Assembly: GCA_013396655.1 (NCBI GenBank)
Contig: WBMV01004888.1
Coordinates: forward strand, 682,001-746,000
Direction of reading: 5' to 3'
DNA length: 64,000 bases
Source of the DNA: Campylorhamphus procurvoides
Lineage: Eukaryota > Chordata > Aves > Passeriformes > Dendrocolaptidae
A program made the translations under genes and the position numbers. Under the pieces are notes generated by a model. The model made no database searches and was not told where the DNA came from. It saw only the letters and a list, made by a program, of their open reading frames with translations. Below, in pieces: positions 36,697 to 49,100 of this stretch. Each line of letters begins with the position of its first letter. Within the stretch, counting starts at the first letter, position 1.

Positions 36697-39600
36697 ATAT
36701 TTACATATATGGTTCTGATGATTAGATGCTTTACTAGAAATTTCATGTCCAGATGACTAAATGGAACTATCTTTTATTTTTTTTTCTGTCCAGATATCTA
36801 TAGAAAGGAAGAGCTTGTAAATACACCAGAAAAGTAGTGGTTTTCATAGCAGATGAGAAGTTATTTGGAAACATGCTAGATATTCCTTGAAGCAGAAAGT
36901 TGGAGACCAGAGAAGAACGACCAAATTTCACAGCCAAATTCATACTGAATGACAACATCAGATGGATTGTTATAAGAAAACTCAAACAAAACTTTAGATA
37001 AAGTGTAAGATAGAATCTGATTGCTGCTGAAACCATACCAAGACACCTGTCTGTATTATTAATTAATGAGTCTAGTCCAAAGAAGAAATGGTGCTAAGAA
37101 GACATTTGCAGAGCCCAAGGAATGTGCCTGGTCATTGACACTACATGAAAACACAGATACCATGTAATAGATGACTGTTTCAATGTTTGGAGGGAGACAC
37201 CAGTAAAGCTCTTTGGAGATATACCTGAGGACCTAACAGATGCATTCATTCCAAGAACAAAATGACAGTTCATGAGAGAAAATTTTCAGCTGGGCTCAAC
37301 AATAAACCAATCTCCACAAATTCACACTTGAATGATAGAAAAAGGGATGAGAGAGGCTGCATGACAAATTTCTAGATGTCACATGCAAATTACCTTATTA
37401 ACATTTAATCAAGACCACTGAGTGGAAAGTGATCTCCCTAAGTTATGTCATGAAAAGGACATGCTACTAGGTTTGCCTTCCATGTCTCCGTAATGACCAC
37501 AAAAAAAGTAAGTCATAGTCATCACAGAAAGTACAACTACCTTTGCCTCTATTATGGCTTCAGTTGGAGTGTATTTGCCCAGTACAATCATAGTACCTGG
37601 ATAAGATTTACTACAATTCATGAATAGGTCCTCTGTTTGGGGTAAATAAAAGAACATATATGCTATATGACTGATATAAGTTTTTGGAGTACAAAATGCC
37701 AACTTTAAAGACAAGAGAAAGGTAGTACTTTTTGAATCCATGGTAAGAAATCACACCTACCAGATCCTGTCCAAACTGGGAAAAGAATTACTTCCCACCT
37801 TGCAGGAAATCACTTGCAATCTGTAATCTCATACAAGAACACCAGCTGGTGTCACTGAATGACATTATCAATTCTGAAGCAAGGTTGAAGAAGTTGGCTC
37901 TGAACAACTTCCACCTTGCAAAGGCTGCATATGCTAGCACATACCACACGTGTTGCATGCAAGTCGTTCAGCAAGGATGCTCTGTCTAACAAGCTGTAGC
38001 TGAGTGATTGTTGCCAAAAAGACTCTGAATCATGAGCAGACTGAGACCGCTGGCACCTACAGTCATCCCAAAGCTTAACAGATGCAATTCCTATTGAAGC
38101 AATGAATGTACATGTGTTGGGAAAGGTCTCCTGCATGGACTGTGAAAGTTGCAAAAGAGTGCTCACCAAAAAGATGAGGTTAACTTTTTACCATAGTGTG
38201 CAAGGTAATTTCAATGAATGTTTTGAGGGAGAAATAAAAGAGAATTATTATCTGATTTAAACCAATACAAATAAGCTGGGATTTACCTCCCTGAACTTTA
38301 ACTTTAGACTTCCTTTACAGACAGAATAAGACATTAACCCTCCACATGGTGGCTCATCCCATCTCTGTTGAGAGAAATGAATCAACCTCTGGTTTTAGTG
38401 ATTTTTCTGTTAATTACAAAGACAGCCTAGATGATTAACTTATATTTACTAGCCTTTTGAACACAGGTGAATCCTAACCATTCTGTGTTCCAGATGTCAT
38501 ATAGTTCCTCCAACATTTTTTCATAATGAAAAACTACTCTTAATCCATATCACTATATTATCTTCTTAGGGCTGTACAGAACCCTTTAGGGCAGTAAATG
38601 TACACCTTAAGCAGCAAATAATGAAACTATAAAAATAGGTAACTAAACATTGCCTCTGCTCATCTACTGTACTACAAAGTTTACTTTGGCAAATAGAAGT
38701 CAGGATATACAAAGCCATCATCTCAGCTGGTACAAATTTCTGGCATGCATTCACTGACTGCAGAAGTCCATAATTTCAATAGTGTTTCATTTCCACAGTG
38801 AATTCAGGTATCATGAAAGGTGTTCATTAATAGCTGTGGTCATTGTCTTTCTGGAGTCCATCTCCCTTTCAAAAGTTCAAATAGGAGTTCAGTAGAAATA
38901 TTTCCTATAGGAAGATAGGTAGCAGAATCTTAGAAAATCACCCATACTGCTCCCTGAAATTAGAAAGAAATGCATGGCTTCGAAAAAAGCAAACTTTTTT
39001 ACTTAAGCAGCAACCCTTGGAAAATGCTTTTCTGATTTTTGTCTGTTCTTTGCCATGAATAGTTCCTATCTCAATATTTTCCATATTTATTTAATCAAGT
39101 GTTATTTTATCCAGATTTATGGTAGGTAAACTAGTTATGCTGAGCAGACTATGATTGTTTTCTCATGGTTTAAAGCATTGCTGATTTTTATCTCACACTC
39201 CATATAAAAAAATCATCTTTCTATTGTGAACATACTCAGGTAATATCTTCTAGTTATTTCCATTTTTCTCCTGCAGTTTAAGATGCAGCTCCTCAAAATG
39301 GATGACATTTATTGTCTCCTCTTCTTCTTTTGTAACTTAGTTTTCCACTTCAGCTTCACATACTGCATTTGAAACAGCACAGTGAGAAAATGAAACAACA
39401 CCTTGAGCTTCCTGCTACCTCATCTTTTGGCTCACAATCTAATTTTTTTACAAGAGGAAGATCTTCTGCTACGTTATTTAGTATACAGAGTAGATTCATC
39501 ACTTCTGAAACTGGTTCCACAAAGGAGCCATTCCTTTTTTTAAGAAGTCCTCCATTAAAATCTCTTTTATATTTTTTATTCTTTGAGACTCCTTGACAAG

Positions 39601-39904
39601 TAACTACCAAGGGAAAAACCTTGCCACCTGTTCCAAAGATAGAGAAGCACGCAGAAAAAGCTTCATCTCCCTAAATTCACATAATCTGAAGAGGATGTGA
39701 TTAGACAGTCACATATATAGTCAGTTGCTGCTGTTAAACAATATTGTGAGAGTCTGAATATTTACAAGGGAACCAGAAAACAGGCAGTTCCCTCTCTTTT
39801 CCTCTGCTCTTACCTCCACTTGGATTCTTCTACTTGAACAATTTTGAACTTGCAATAAGATATGTTGAATGTGGTAGTAAGAATGTGGGAAGAACACACA
39901 GAAA
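36697..39904. other. Noncoding DNA, nothing recognised
   Basis: The part from about 37040 to 38170 has fewer low-complexity words than its surroundings and two minus-strand open frames of about 100 codons (37448-37741, 37852-38169). I recognise no family in either. It could be an old repeat interior or unique DNA. Confidence 0.45.
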
Positions 39905-40031
39905 AGCAAAATTCTTTTTTGTACTTTGGGTTTGGGGCTTTTGTTTTTGTTTGGGGGTTTTTTTGTCAGGTTTTTTTGGTGTGAGGTTTTTTTCTTTTTT
40001 GATTTGGGTTGTTTGGGATTTTTTTTAGTTC
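39905..40031. repeat. G/T-only low-complexity tract
   Basis: For about 125 bases the plus strand is almost entirely T and G (TTTGGGTTTGGGG, TTTGGGGGTTTTTTT, GGTTTTTTTGG and so on). The complementary strand is therefore an A/C tract of the AAAACCCC kind also seen at 46.1, 50.6 and 62.5 kb. A frame open through it encodes only low-complexity residues and is not a gene. Confidence 0.9.
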
Positions 40032-40543
40032 CTCAGGTTGTTAAGGATAGGGATTACTATCAGTCTCTGTGATATTTCTGTTCAGGTGCAGTTCACAATT
40101 AAGTGTTCCCCTGTAACAAGCCTGTTTTCACCAGAAAGCTGCAGTTGTGTTGGACAAAGTTTTCTTTCCAAGGAAAATTGAAAACTGACAGGTTGCTGTC
40201 AGCAAGCTTTATTATTTCTATTTTCTTATCTGTAGACAGACTCCTGAAAAGTCTGTGCACGTATTCTCTGCTTCCTTGGAGTTTCCAGAAGAAGATGGAA
40301 GAAGGCACATGAAGACATGAAAGTCAGGATTCAATCTCCTGCAATTTGCTCAATGAGTAAAAAGGCAGTAAATTGAAGACAAAAAATCTTAAACATTTTG
40401 AAAACTTTCTCCAATTTAAATGTGTGTGTGCATATGTTTTTCAAGCAAATTTGGGATGCCTTTTGTGATGTAATTTTCCCCTGGAAGTAATTTTCACTTT
40501 CTGGACACCTCAGATATTCAAAGCTGAAGGCAGACCTCGTGCC

Positions 40544-40580
40544 CTTCTCCCTGTTAGTCAACAAACTTCTCCCTGTTAGT
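40544..40580 (+). repeat. 22-bp-period partial tandem duplication
   Basis: CTTCTCCCTGTTAGT occurs at 40544-40558 and identically at 40566-40580, separated by CAACAAA. A small replication-slippage event is the likely origin. Confidence 0.85.
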
Positions 40581-41578
40581 TGTGCCTTCATACACAACTT
40601 TTTTAATTAGCCATATTTAGCTAAATGCAAAAAAGTCCACCCCGGTGTTTCTGCAGTATTGAATTTGGGCCTTAGGAATTCACAATTCATTTGCATAGAT
40701 TGCTGCAGTTTATGAAAGACACCATTAATGTGGTCTAGAGAGTATGATCTATATAGTTTGCTAGGCTGTCTCCCTTTAAGCCCAAAAGAATGAAAAACTA
40801 GACAAGTCCCTAGCAGCAGTGAGTATTTACAGAATTACATATGGTTATGTTATTCACTATATTCAGCCTAAACTCTGCATATGTGCTCAATAGACTCTGT
40901 AGGTACTTTAGCGGCAAAGCAATGCTAATGAAACTGCCTGATGATTTCAGAATTGTAGTTCAAAACTGTACTAACTCATGAGGATGTAAAATGGAAAAGT
41001 ATTCCCATTTCCCATATTTCTTACTGTCTCTGACTTTATCCAAACTTCCCCACCTTAAAAGGTTCTTGAAAGTTTTTTCCCATTTGCTTATTCACTCCAT
41101 ATTGTTTTTTGCAAAACTTGAGGCTGTGACAAGCTAATATTAGAGCTGATTGATATGTGCTGCTGGCATTGCTACCTCAAAAGGATAGGAATCTATCTAG
41201 AGTCTTCTGGTTCACTTGAGGTAAAGTAAAAGGAATTTTGATTGGATAGTTTCCTCTGAATCAGAAACCATTAGTTTTTATTTTGAAGTACCTCATTGTT
41301 CTTTTTTTTACTTGAACTGAGGCTCCACTCCTCATTCATAGAAGAGTTTCTCTTTCAGTTATAAACCACTTTTAAAAAAAATTATTTAGTCATGAAGAGA
41401 ACTATTTTGGTGGCATCTTTCAATTCCTGGTATTTATGCATTCTCTAAGAGACTTTATAATGCAGCTGCAACTCAGAAAGTCTTGAGATAAATTTCATCC
41501 AAAATAATTCTATCCCCCAACCCAATTCCTTCCTCTTCTGAAAAGAAATCCAGTATACTGGATAAGTTCTGCAGCAGA

Positions 41579-41606
41579 ATATATATATATATATTTATAT
41601 ATATAT
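41579..41606. repeat. (AT)n microsatellite
   Basis: An AT array interrupted once by a TTT step (41594-41596). It could extrude as a cruciform but is short. Confidence 0.9.
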
Positions 41607-43104
41607 GAAAGAAAACTGAACGGAGTCTCCATATAGTGTAGTCTATTACTATTTTCTGGGAAAGTAATTATGGTGAGACAGATAGGTGCCTTCACCTTTC
41701 TCTCTTTATGTTTCCTGTCAAGAACAACTTCCCTCTGTTATGATACTTATCTGGTGGATAGAACAAGATGTTTAATGAAAATGTCTTTCCAGAGGAAAAT
41801 GGTTTCTTAAAAATCTTCTTTTCATTAACTCTCCTGCTTCACATCCAGAAGTGCTATATATATCAAAAACACTGGTGGTGTTTTTGGTTTTACTGGTGGT
41901 GGTGCACCTCCAAGAACTCCCATCACAGTGCAAGACCTTTGATTCTGTGCCTGCTTCACTTTTGACCCTAGTCTCTAAGGGCCATAAAAACTTTCTTTGA
42001 TTGCATTGTCTTATATTTCAGCATCCTGTCTCTGTCCCATGAGTACAGAAGGGAGTGATGACTTTACAGGGTAAGAACACTGGCAGCCAAGGCAACTATG
42101 GAGGAATGAAATCCTAAACTGGACACATGAAGCTGCACCCTACTTTGTGGAGGAGGTAATTACCTAATCAAATCCTGTCAACGTGTCTCATGGATCTGAT
42201 CCATGGGGAACCTAGACATGCATGGACATAGCTGGCGATTGCAGTAGCATTCTGATCACCATCTACTGTCCTCCATGTTAGCACAGTTGAACCCCCTGTG
42301 GACACAGAACAAACAGGCATAAGAGAGAGCATAACAAAAGAAAGGAACTCTCCTGATCAGTGTGGAAGACAGGCAGCCCGTAACAAAAGCTGTTGACCAT
42401 TGCCTTTGGAAGAGTCCCATTCACAAGGATTATTATCCTTAAATGTTTCTAATGAGTCTTACTAAAACTATTATTAAAATCATAGGGCTACATAAACAGA
42501 GTGAAGAGGTAAAATTGGTATCCTTTACTACTAGGATCAAAGACCCACTTTCACAAAGCTAACCTAATAACTTGTTATCCCTTCTTTATTCATAACATCT
42601 TGTCTTTGGCAGAGAGTATATGCAGATTTTAAAGGTATCACTTTTGAAAATTATTATATCCCCTCAAATACACTAAATTAAAACACTATATTGTTACATG
42701 TATACCACTATACATTATGAGAATTTTTTACACTGGTGAAATATTAGTCCTTATTTCTTCATCTTACTTCCACACTAATACTAGTAACAATTTCACAAAG
42801 ATCTTATAAAAATATCAAGGATCTTCAGTATCAGAACACAATCCAAATTCATAAATGTTTCAAGAAAATGCTTTCATCATGCAGTTTTAACCATTTCCAA
42901 TCCAATAAGTCTACACACCCCGAAGCGGTCTTTTCTTATTGTCCCATTAACCATAAGGAAGTGCTAACTTCCAAATCAATGACAAATCATTACATGTCAA
43001 TTTATATAAGTTCCTTTATGAAGTTTAAGAAACCTCCCAAACAGCTAGGCCTCCTGAGGATCCACTTCCTCTTTACATGCATTGTTTCAGATGCCAAATT
43101 TAGT

Positions 43105-43155
43105 AATCATAGAATAGCTTAGATTGGAAGGGACTGGACAGTTTAGTTGGCAGGT
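43105..43155 (-). mobile_element. CR1 3'-terminal scrap
   Basis: AATCATAGAATAGCTTAGAT then TGGAAGGGACTGGACAG is the complement of the CR1 3' end, covering roughly the last 50 bp. No further CR1 follows directly; the next CR1 piece in the same orientation starts about 650 bp on. Confidence 0.8.
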
Positions 43156-43701
43156 GCAATACTATTGGTGCTACAATACACATTCATCTGAATTCCCACA
43201 TAATTCAGTGCTAAAAAGCAAACAAGAAAAAAATCTGTGCAAATTCTAACAAAAACAATACCAAAAAAACCCCAACAAAATCCAGCCTCACAGGGAATTG
43301 TTCAAGTCTGCTATTTTGCTTTTTGCTGGAAGAGGAATAATTCTCAGAATTTTGATTAATTTCAGTGAATAAAGCAGTGCTATAGAATTCCTCAACGGAA
43401 TCAGCTTTCTGCCAGCATCTAAGAAAGATAAGCCTTGAAAGACATTTTCCATAACTGTTATGCATGCTTTCATTTAAGCCTGGATTCACTATACATTATC
43501 TAAGAAGGGTAGTCATCACAGTGGTTACAAGAAATGGCCAATTACTGCTAAATTTGGGCAAGGATACAAATTTTACAAAGGGACAGTAATTTTTCAAAAA
43601 TTTCCATGTCATAAAATCTTAGCACTTCTGGACAAGGAGAAAGCATGAAAAGGGAGTGAGCATAAGGAAAGCTGTATGATGTAATAATTTTAGATATAAC
43701 A
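43156..43701. other. Noncoding DNA between two CR1 pieces
   Basis: An A/C-rich patch with AAAAAAACCCCAACAAAA lies near 43262-43279. Nothing else is recognised. If the CR1 pieces on both sides came from one insertion, this would be inserted DNA. Confidence 0.45.
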
Positions 43702-43757
43702 TATGGATGGATAGATGGATAGAGAGATAGAGAGATAGACAGACAGACAGATATCTA
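43702..43757. repeat. (GGAT)/(GATA)/(GACA) compound microsatellite
   Basis: GGATGGATAGATGGATAGAG, then GAGATAGAGAGATAGACAGA, then CAGACAGATATCTATC: tetranucleotide units that change from GGAT through GATA to GACA. It lies about 40 bp from a CR1 piece. Confidence 0.92.
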
Positions 43758-43799
43758 TCATTCTGAGCATCAGTAGGGTGCAATAGTGAAGGACTATAT

Positions 43800-44040
43800 G
43801 TTTCCTCTCCAGATTTTTTGTAGGCCCCCTTTAGGTACTGAAAAACTGCTATAAGGTCAACCTGAAGCCTTCTCTCCTCCAGGCTGAACCATCCCAGCTC
43901 TCTCAGCCTTTTCTTAAGGGAGAGGTGCTCCATCTCTCTAATCACCTTTGTGTCCCTCCTCTGGACTCACTCCAAGATGTTGATGTCCTTCCCGTGCTGG
44001 AGACCCCAGAGCTGGATGCAGCATTCCAGGTGGGGGTTGT
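43800..44040 (-). mobile_element. CR1 LINE internal fragment with ORF2 remnant
   Basis: The plus strand is the complement of the ORF2 C-terminal region: GTAGGCCCCCTTTAGGTACT, CTGCTATAAGGTCAACCTGA, CTTCTCTCCTCCAGGCTGAA, CTCTCTCAGCC, CTCTGGACTCACTCCAAGAT and GAGCTGGATGCAGCATTCCA. In translation the minus strand reads [17 protein letters not shown], then [15 protein letters not shown] and [14 protein letters not shown]. Neither the 3' UTR end nor the RT core is attached. The copy is less diverged than several others here. Confidence 0.92.
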
Positions 44041-46082
44041 TGAGGCTGTGGTTCCTTCTCAAGAAGGAAGTTAAACTGATTACCAGCATAAGCCTAAACA
44101 TTGCCCTTGCTCTACAGGAAAAATCAAGGGCCATTCACACATAGCAAGCCATAGCCAAGTGGCTTTCAGTATTTTCTGGTGAAAACTTGAACTTATTTTC
44201 CTAGAATAATTCAAGACCTCAGTTACTGTTACGCATTTTCTTCCTGTAATGCCAAAATTATCCAAGAGGCAGCACATATCAACACAAGAAAGAAGTCCAA
44301 TTTTAGTTGCTTGCCATAGTGTGGATAAATCTGATCCTATGGGACCATAAAGGTACAAGGCATGTTCAATGTGCTGTACAAGAAGGACTTTTTATGTACA
44401 GAATAGCAATTGAAGTATTCATTGAGAAAACTGTAGAACTCTTCAATAATACAGTTATAGAGATAAGGATTCATAAATAGCCAGGAGGAAATAAAATTAG
44501 AAATATGTGAAAATGAGCAAAACACGTTAAAAGATGAAATTAATAAAAGCATTATTTCATATTAGATTCAATGCAGACAGATATGCAGCAATTTATAGAC
44601 AAGAAGACTCTTAGAGGTGGTCAGTGAAACAAAGGAGAGCATTCCATCCAAAAGCACCCATAGTCTTTTCCTTCTACTCCAGATTTCAAAATATTTTTTT
44701 CAAAGGCAAAAGTATCATCACTGCCATTTTTCAGGTGTGCAAACTAAGGCAGAGTAATGTTAGGCGACTTGCCAAGGATTAAGAAACAGCTGAGTGAGAC
44801 ACAGCTTTCTCTGCCTGATCCTTCTTCTGAGTATACGGAGAGCTAGATGTTCTCCTCATGACTAGTAGCGGGAGGAATATGCATGACACATGATTTCACC
44901 CCATCATCTAATTCTATATCTTAATGTTCTTTTCCTTAATATTTCTCATTGCTTCCAGAAAATACAAGATATAGATGGACAATAGATCTCATTCAGATTC
45001 TCTAGGGCTGTACTCTTAGAAATACCTTCTTTAAAATGTTAAGAAAGCAAAGTTCGATTACTTTATATTTTAATGACTGCAAATCTCAGAATCTTGAGAC
45101 ACATTTATAGTGATTTTTTTGGAAAATACTAGTAATCAGCCTGAGAGAATAAAATTAAAACAATTCCTGACTGCAAAGAAAGCAAATAGAACACAGACTT
45201 AAAAAAATGAATTCTAACAATGTGATATTTCTGTCTGTTCTGGTTATATCATGTATAAAAGAAATGGCAGTAATATTTTTTTAAGTCATCACAAAATTAT
45301 AAAAATGGCTGATTGTGAAAGCATTGGCTGATTCTGAAGAGTAAGTGTCACGCTGATCAGTTTGGTCTTTGATGAAGACAGGACCCTGGAAATACATGCC
45401 ATAGTTTTACTGGCTCACAGTTTCTAGGTGACAAGCCAAGGAGTGACTAGGCTTGCAGAAAGTTTAACTGATATTTTAGGACAAACAGTGAACTCAGAGG
45501 ACTGAGGCAATGCAGGCCATTCCTGGTATATAATTTACTAAGATGGGGAACTCAACTTCTGTTCAGGAATTGGATATGCTATTACATTTAAATCAGCTAT
45601 ACAGTGCTTCCTAAACAGTCACAGCAAACTGCTGTCTTTGTCAGGAATCTCAACACATAATCTGCTCTCTTGCCACTTGCTGATTCCAGACAGGAGCAAA
45701 CACAGTGCTCTTAGTAATTTTTTCACTTGTAGTAACTGAGTATCTGTGCTGGTTTTCTCTCACCATACCCATTGCTGTTACCTGCAATGATGCTTTTTTG
45801 CCTGATTCTGCACTGCAGGACAATAGCAAAGGGCTCTGGCCTCCTTTATTTTGGCTTCAAATTTTGAAAGCTATTCAGGCATAAGACAATGCTTCTTCCG
45901 TCCCTATTCTTCTGCCTTTTTAAGTCGCCCTCCAGCCTTGCTTCTGAGCGGCTGCAAGTACGCTTCCCACCCTAATGGTGGCAGAAAAACCCTACACTTC
46001 ACTCCATTGACTGCAGATAAAGGAGACTGCAGTGGTGGGGGAAGTGGGGGGGTGAAGAAATGGGGCACACCCTGCCACAGTT
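44041..46082. other. Noncoding DNA with one G-rich site
   Basis: No gene or mobile element is recognised. G runs at 46037-46041, 46046-46052 and 46062-46065 could form a G-quadruplex on the plus strand, directly before the A/C tract that follows. Confidence 0.5.
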
Positions 46083-46141
46083 TAAAAAAAAACAAAAACA
46101 AAACCAAACTAAAACAAAAAAAACCCCAAACAAACAAAAAA
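46083..46141. repeat. A/C-only low-complexity tract
   Basis: The plus strand holds almost only A and C over about 60 bases (AAAAACAAAAC, AAACCAAAC, AAAAAAACCCCAAACAAAC). Same style as the tracts at 50.6 and 62.5 kb and, inverted, 39.9 kb. Confidence 0.9.
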
Positions 46142-49100
46142 CTAGAAAACCATCGACAAAGTGAGAGAGCTCAATAGATCATTGTGAGGGAAAAGACTGC
46201 AACTGTTTAATTTAGAGAACTAGGAAGTTACATAGAAGACTGAGCCAAATCTATAAATGATAAAATCAAGAGGCCTTATTGCTCACATCCTCCAAACTGG
46301 AAGAAATGTCATAAAATTATTTCCTATTCCCTTGGAATTCAGTGTCGAAAGACTTGGTATTTTTAGCATGATATAACAACAAAACAGAATCTGTAACTTT
46401 GTGGATGTCTCCTAAAAAATTATGGTTGAGAAGGAATGAACTGGATGCGTTCATGTAACTGACTTACATGTAAAATGTAAATACAGGTGTTTTGTTAACA
46501 ACTGAATTACAATGTGGGAAATATTTTTGAAAATTCACTTTAGTAGACAACTAAAAAGTTCCCTTGGCATGGTCAGCTTCTGAGTCACCCAAAGCTAGTC
46601 ATGCATCTCCTACACTGATCCTACTTTATACAATCTGACAAATAAGACTAAACTGGAAACAAATCAATCACCTGATCTTTACAGAGAATATTATTTAAAA
46701 AATTAAACCAAAACAAAACAATGTTTCTGATCACAAGCAGCAGTCACAAGCTTAAGGCCTTGCATCACCCCGTATGATAAAGATTTGATGATGCATCAAA
46801 TGCATCATCATGCATTTCATGTGGTCAGAAAATAACTTGTTTTTTTAAGGAAGAAAAAGAGACAGTGCAGAAAAAGTAACTCTGGAATCTGTTTGGTTAA
46901 GATTACCTGTGGTGAAATGCAGTCATCACCAACTAATATTTTTATTTCATTCCTCCTACTTTATAAGTGTATACATCTGTCAGATCAATTGATCTCTTGA
47001 AGCAGTGACAGGAGCAACAATTAATTTTCTCATTATGATCAAAATATGGTAAGTGATCATAACTTACCAAATATGATACCAAGCCTGAGCTCTTAGAAAT
47101 TTATTGATACAATTTATTTTCAGAAATGCTGAAAAGAGGGTAAGGGGAAATCTATGCAAAACCAGAGCTCATTCATATCAGTAACAGTAGTATGATACTG
47201 TTGATGTAACCCTGGGAAGACTCACAGAATTCATTAATAAAGTTAAAGGTAAATTTTAAATGTGTTAAATTGAGTGAAATGTAAGGACAGTGTGCACAAG
47301 AAATCCCTATCCTCTTGTCCAGGTAATAACCATCCTTTTCCATATCCCAATTGTTCAAGGCAATAAAAAAGCAAAAAATTTCATTGAAAATGACACAATT
47401 AAAAACACATTTATGAAGTGGACAAAATGGTTACCGAAGACAGAAACAGTGTCAAGAGAACAATCAAAAAGCAACAATGCCCTCCTGGAAAATAACTTAA
47501 CTAAAACATACCTGTCACTATACATTGTCTTAGGATCACTGAGTAGGAAAGAGACGTTTGTCCCCAATCACGGCCATAGGCAGTAAGAGCCCCCGTGCAA
47601 TGCTGAGTAGGAGCCTGTAAAGCTGACATCAAAGAGTGCCTCACCCGTCTCTGAAAGGTGCGGACAGGGGTCAGTTCTGTTACTGCCAGCGGTGATTTAA
47701 TACACGTGTGTAATTGAAAACACAAGTGGGAGTTTGTGTTCCTTGGCTTTAGCAGGGACCTTTTGAGAATGGCACCATGTGACTGGACAAAATGCAAAAC
47801 CACTGATGAGCCCTGCAAAGAAAGACTTGCAGAATGGAACAGGGGGGTTCTCCTCTGCCACATTGTAGACACTGAGGAGCTTCCTAGCAGATCCGAAACA
47901 TCCAGGTCAGACTCCTGTTCCTGGGAAGAGGGACTATCATCTTAGAATCCACAATGCAAGAGATACAATTTGAGCTTTAATAATATTTATCCTCATCTGT
48001 CAGGTAGAAGATATTAAATGTCTCAAAGGTCTGAGTGTTTGGAAGAGTCCTGAAGTCTTTACAATCTGATGCTCCTTTAGAAGTGCAACTGTAACTCAGG
48101 ATCTTTGTGTTTTAATAAAGAGGTCATTCTTTTAGACCCTGAAAAGGCTGCTAGCCTTCTGATGGTCATGAGAAGCATAGTCTAATTGTGTGTGTCATGC
48201 AGAAACATTCACTTCGTCAGAGGGTTTAAGCTTACTTGCTGCTGTCTAGACTTTCTAGTTCCTTCTCTGCAGAGCAGTTGTGGATTCCTCTTCATGATAC
48301 TCCTTTTTTATTTTCTGTGGTTTTATTGTGTCACATTTGATTGGTTTGGTCATTAATGTCATTCAGTTTAGATCAATGGCAGTTTCATCATTACTTTGAA
48401 TTGCAAGAGTCCCACACCTAATCTATAAGCTCCAATTTATTCAACTACTCTTATAACTGGAATTTTTCCATACCCTACTCATTCTTGTTGAACCTCCATT
48501 AATTCTGCATTATCTATTTTATGATCCAGGATCTGGAAACTAAACATAGCTTTTGAAGTAAGGTGGAGCTACTAATATAAATAAAGACATTTGTAATTTC
48601 TTCTCTATTATTATTTATCCTCCAGCAGCTTCCTAATTTTTTTTTCTTGTCTTATGAAAGCTGCAGATCAAGCAAAAGAATGTATAGATCTGCCAAAAAT
48701 TGTTAAATTGTTTCAAGATCTCATTCTTCTAACTTTACCTCACAGCCTAAGGCAAAATCTTTATGATTGCAAATTTTTAAAAGCCTCCTAGGCAGTAGTC
48801 ATATGTAACATTCTTGCAACATTTATTGAGAAGATGGACAATAGAGTTGTATAAGCTAACCGCAACATTTTGAAATGCCATCCCTTGCTCCATATGACTA
48901 GTGTGAGGGCTGCCAAACAAGAACAGACTGTAGGAGGAAGACCTTCGAAAGCTGCTAGCTTTTGACTGAAATCCATAAAATCCACTGGGCAACTCTTACA
49001 AATGGAAGGTTTGCACATGTCTGCTGCAGGATTCCAAAAGACTTGCTGAATTAACATGCTGCTGGACAGAATTTTGCTCCTTGGATTTTTTAGGAGATGG

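Larger units (their letters stand above)
40032..43104. other. AT-rich noncoding DNA
   Basis: No gene or mobile element is recognised. It includes a 15-bp word (CTTCTCCCTGTTAGT) repeated at 40544-40558 and 40566-40580, and the AT array listed separately. Confidence 0.5.

Noticed and set aside
37040..38170. Region considered as a retroviral or transposon interior
   Set aside because: Neither minus-strand frame there resembles gag, pol, env or a transposase, and no terminal repeats are seen.
36676..41606. AT arrays at 36676 and 41579 considered as origins or matrix attachment regions
   Set aside because: They are short simple repeats and the sequence alone gives no support for such a role.
47501..47945. 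Overlapping plus and minus frames considered as an exon
   Set aside because: No known protein similarity and no convincing splice signals; kept only as a possible conserved element.
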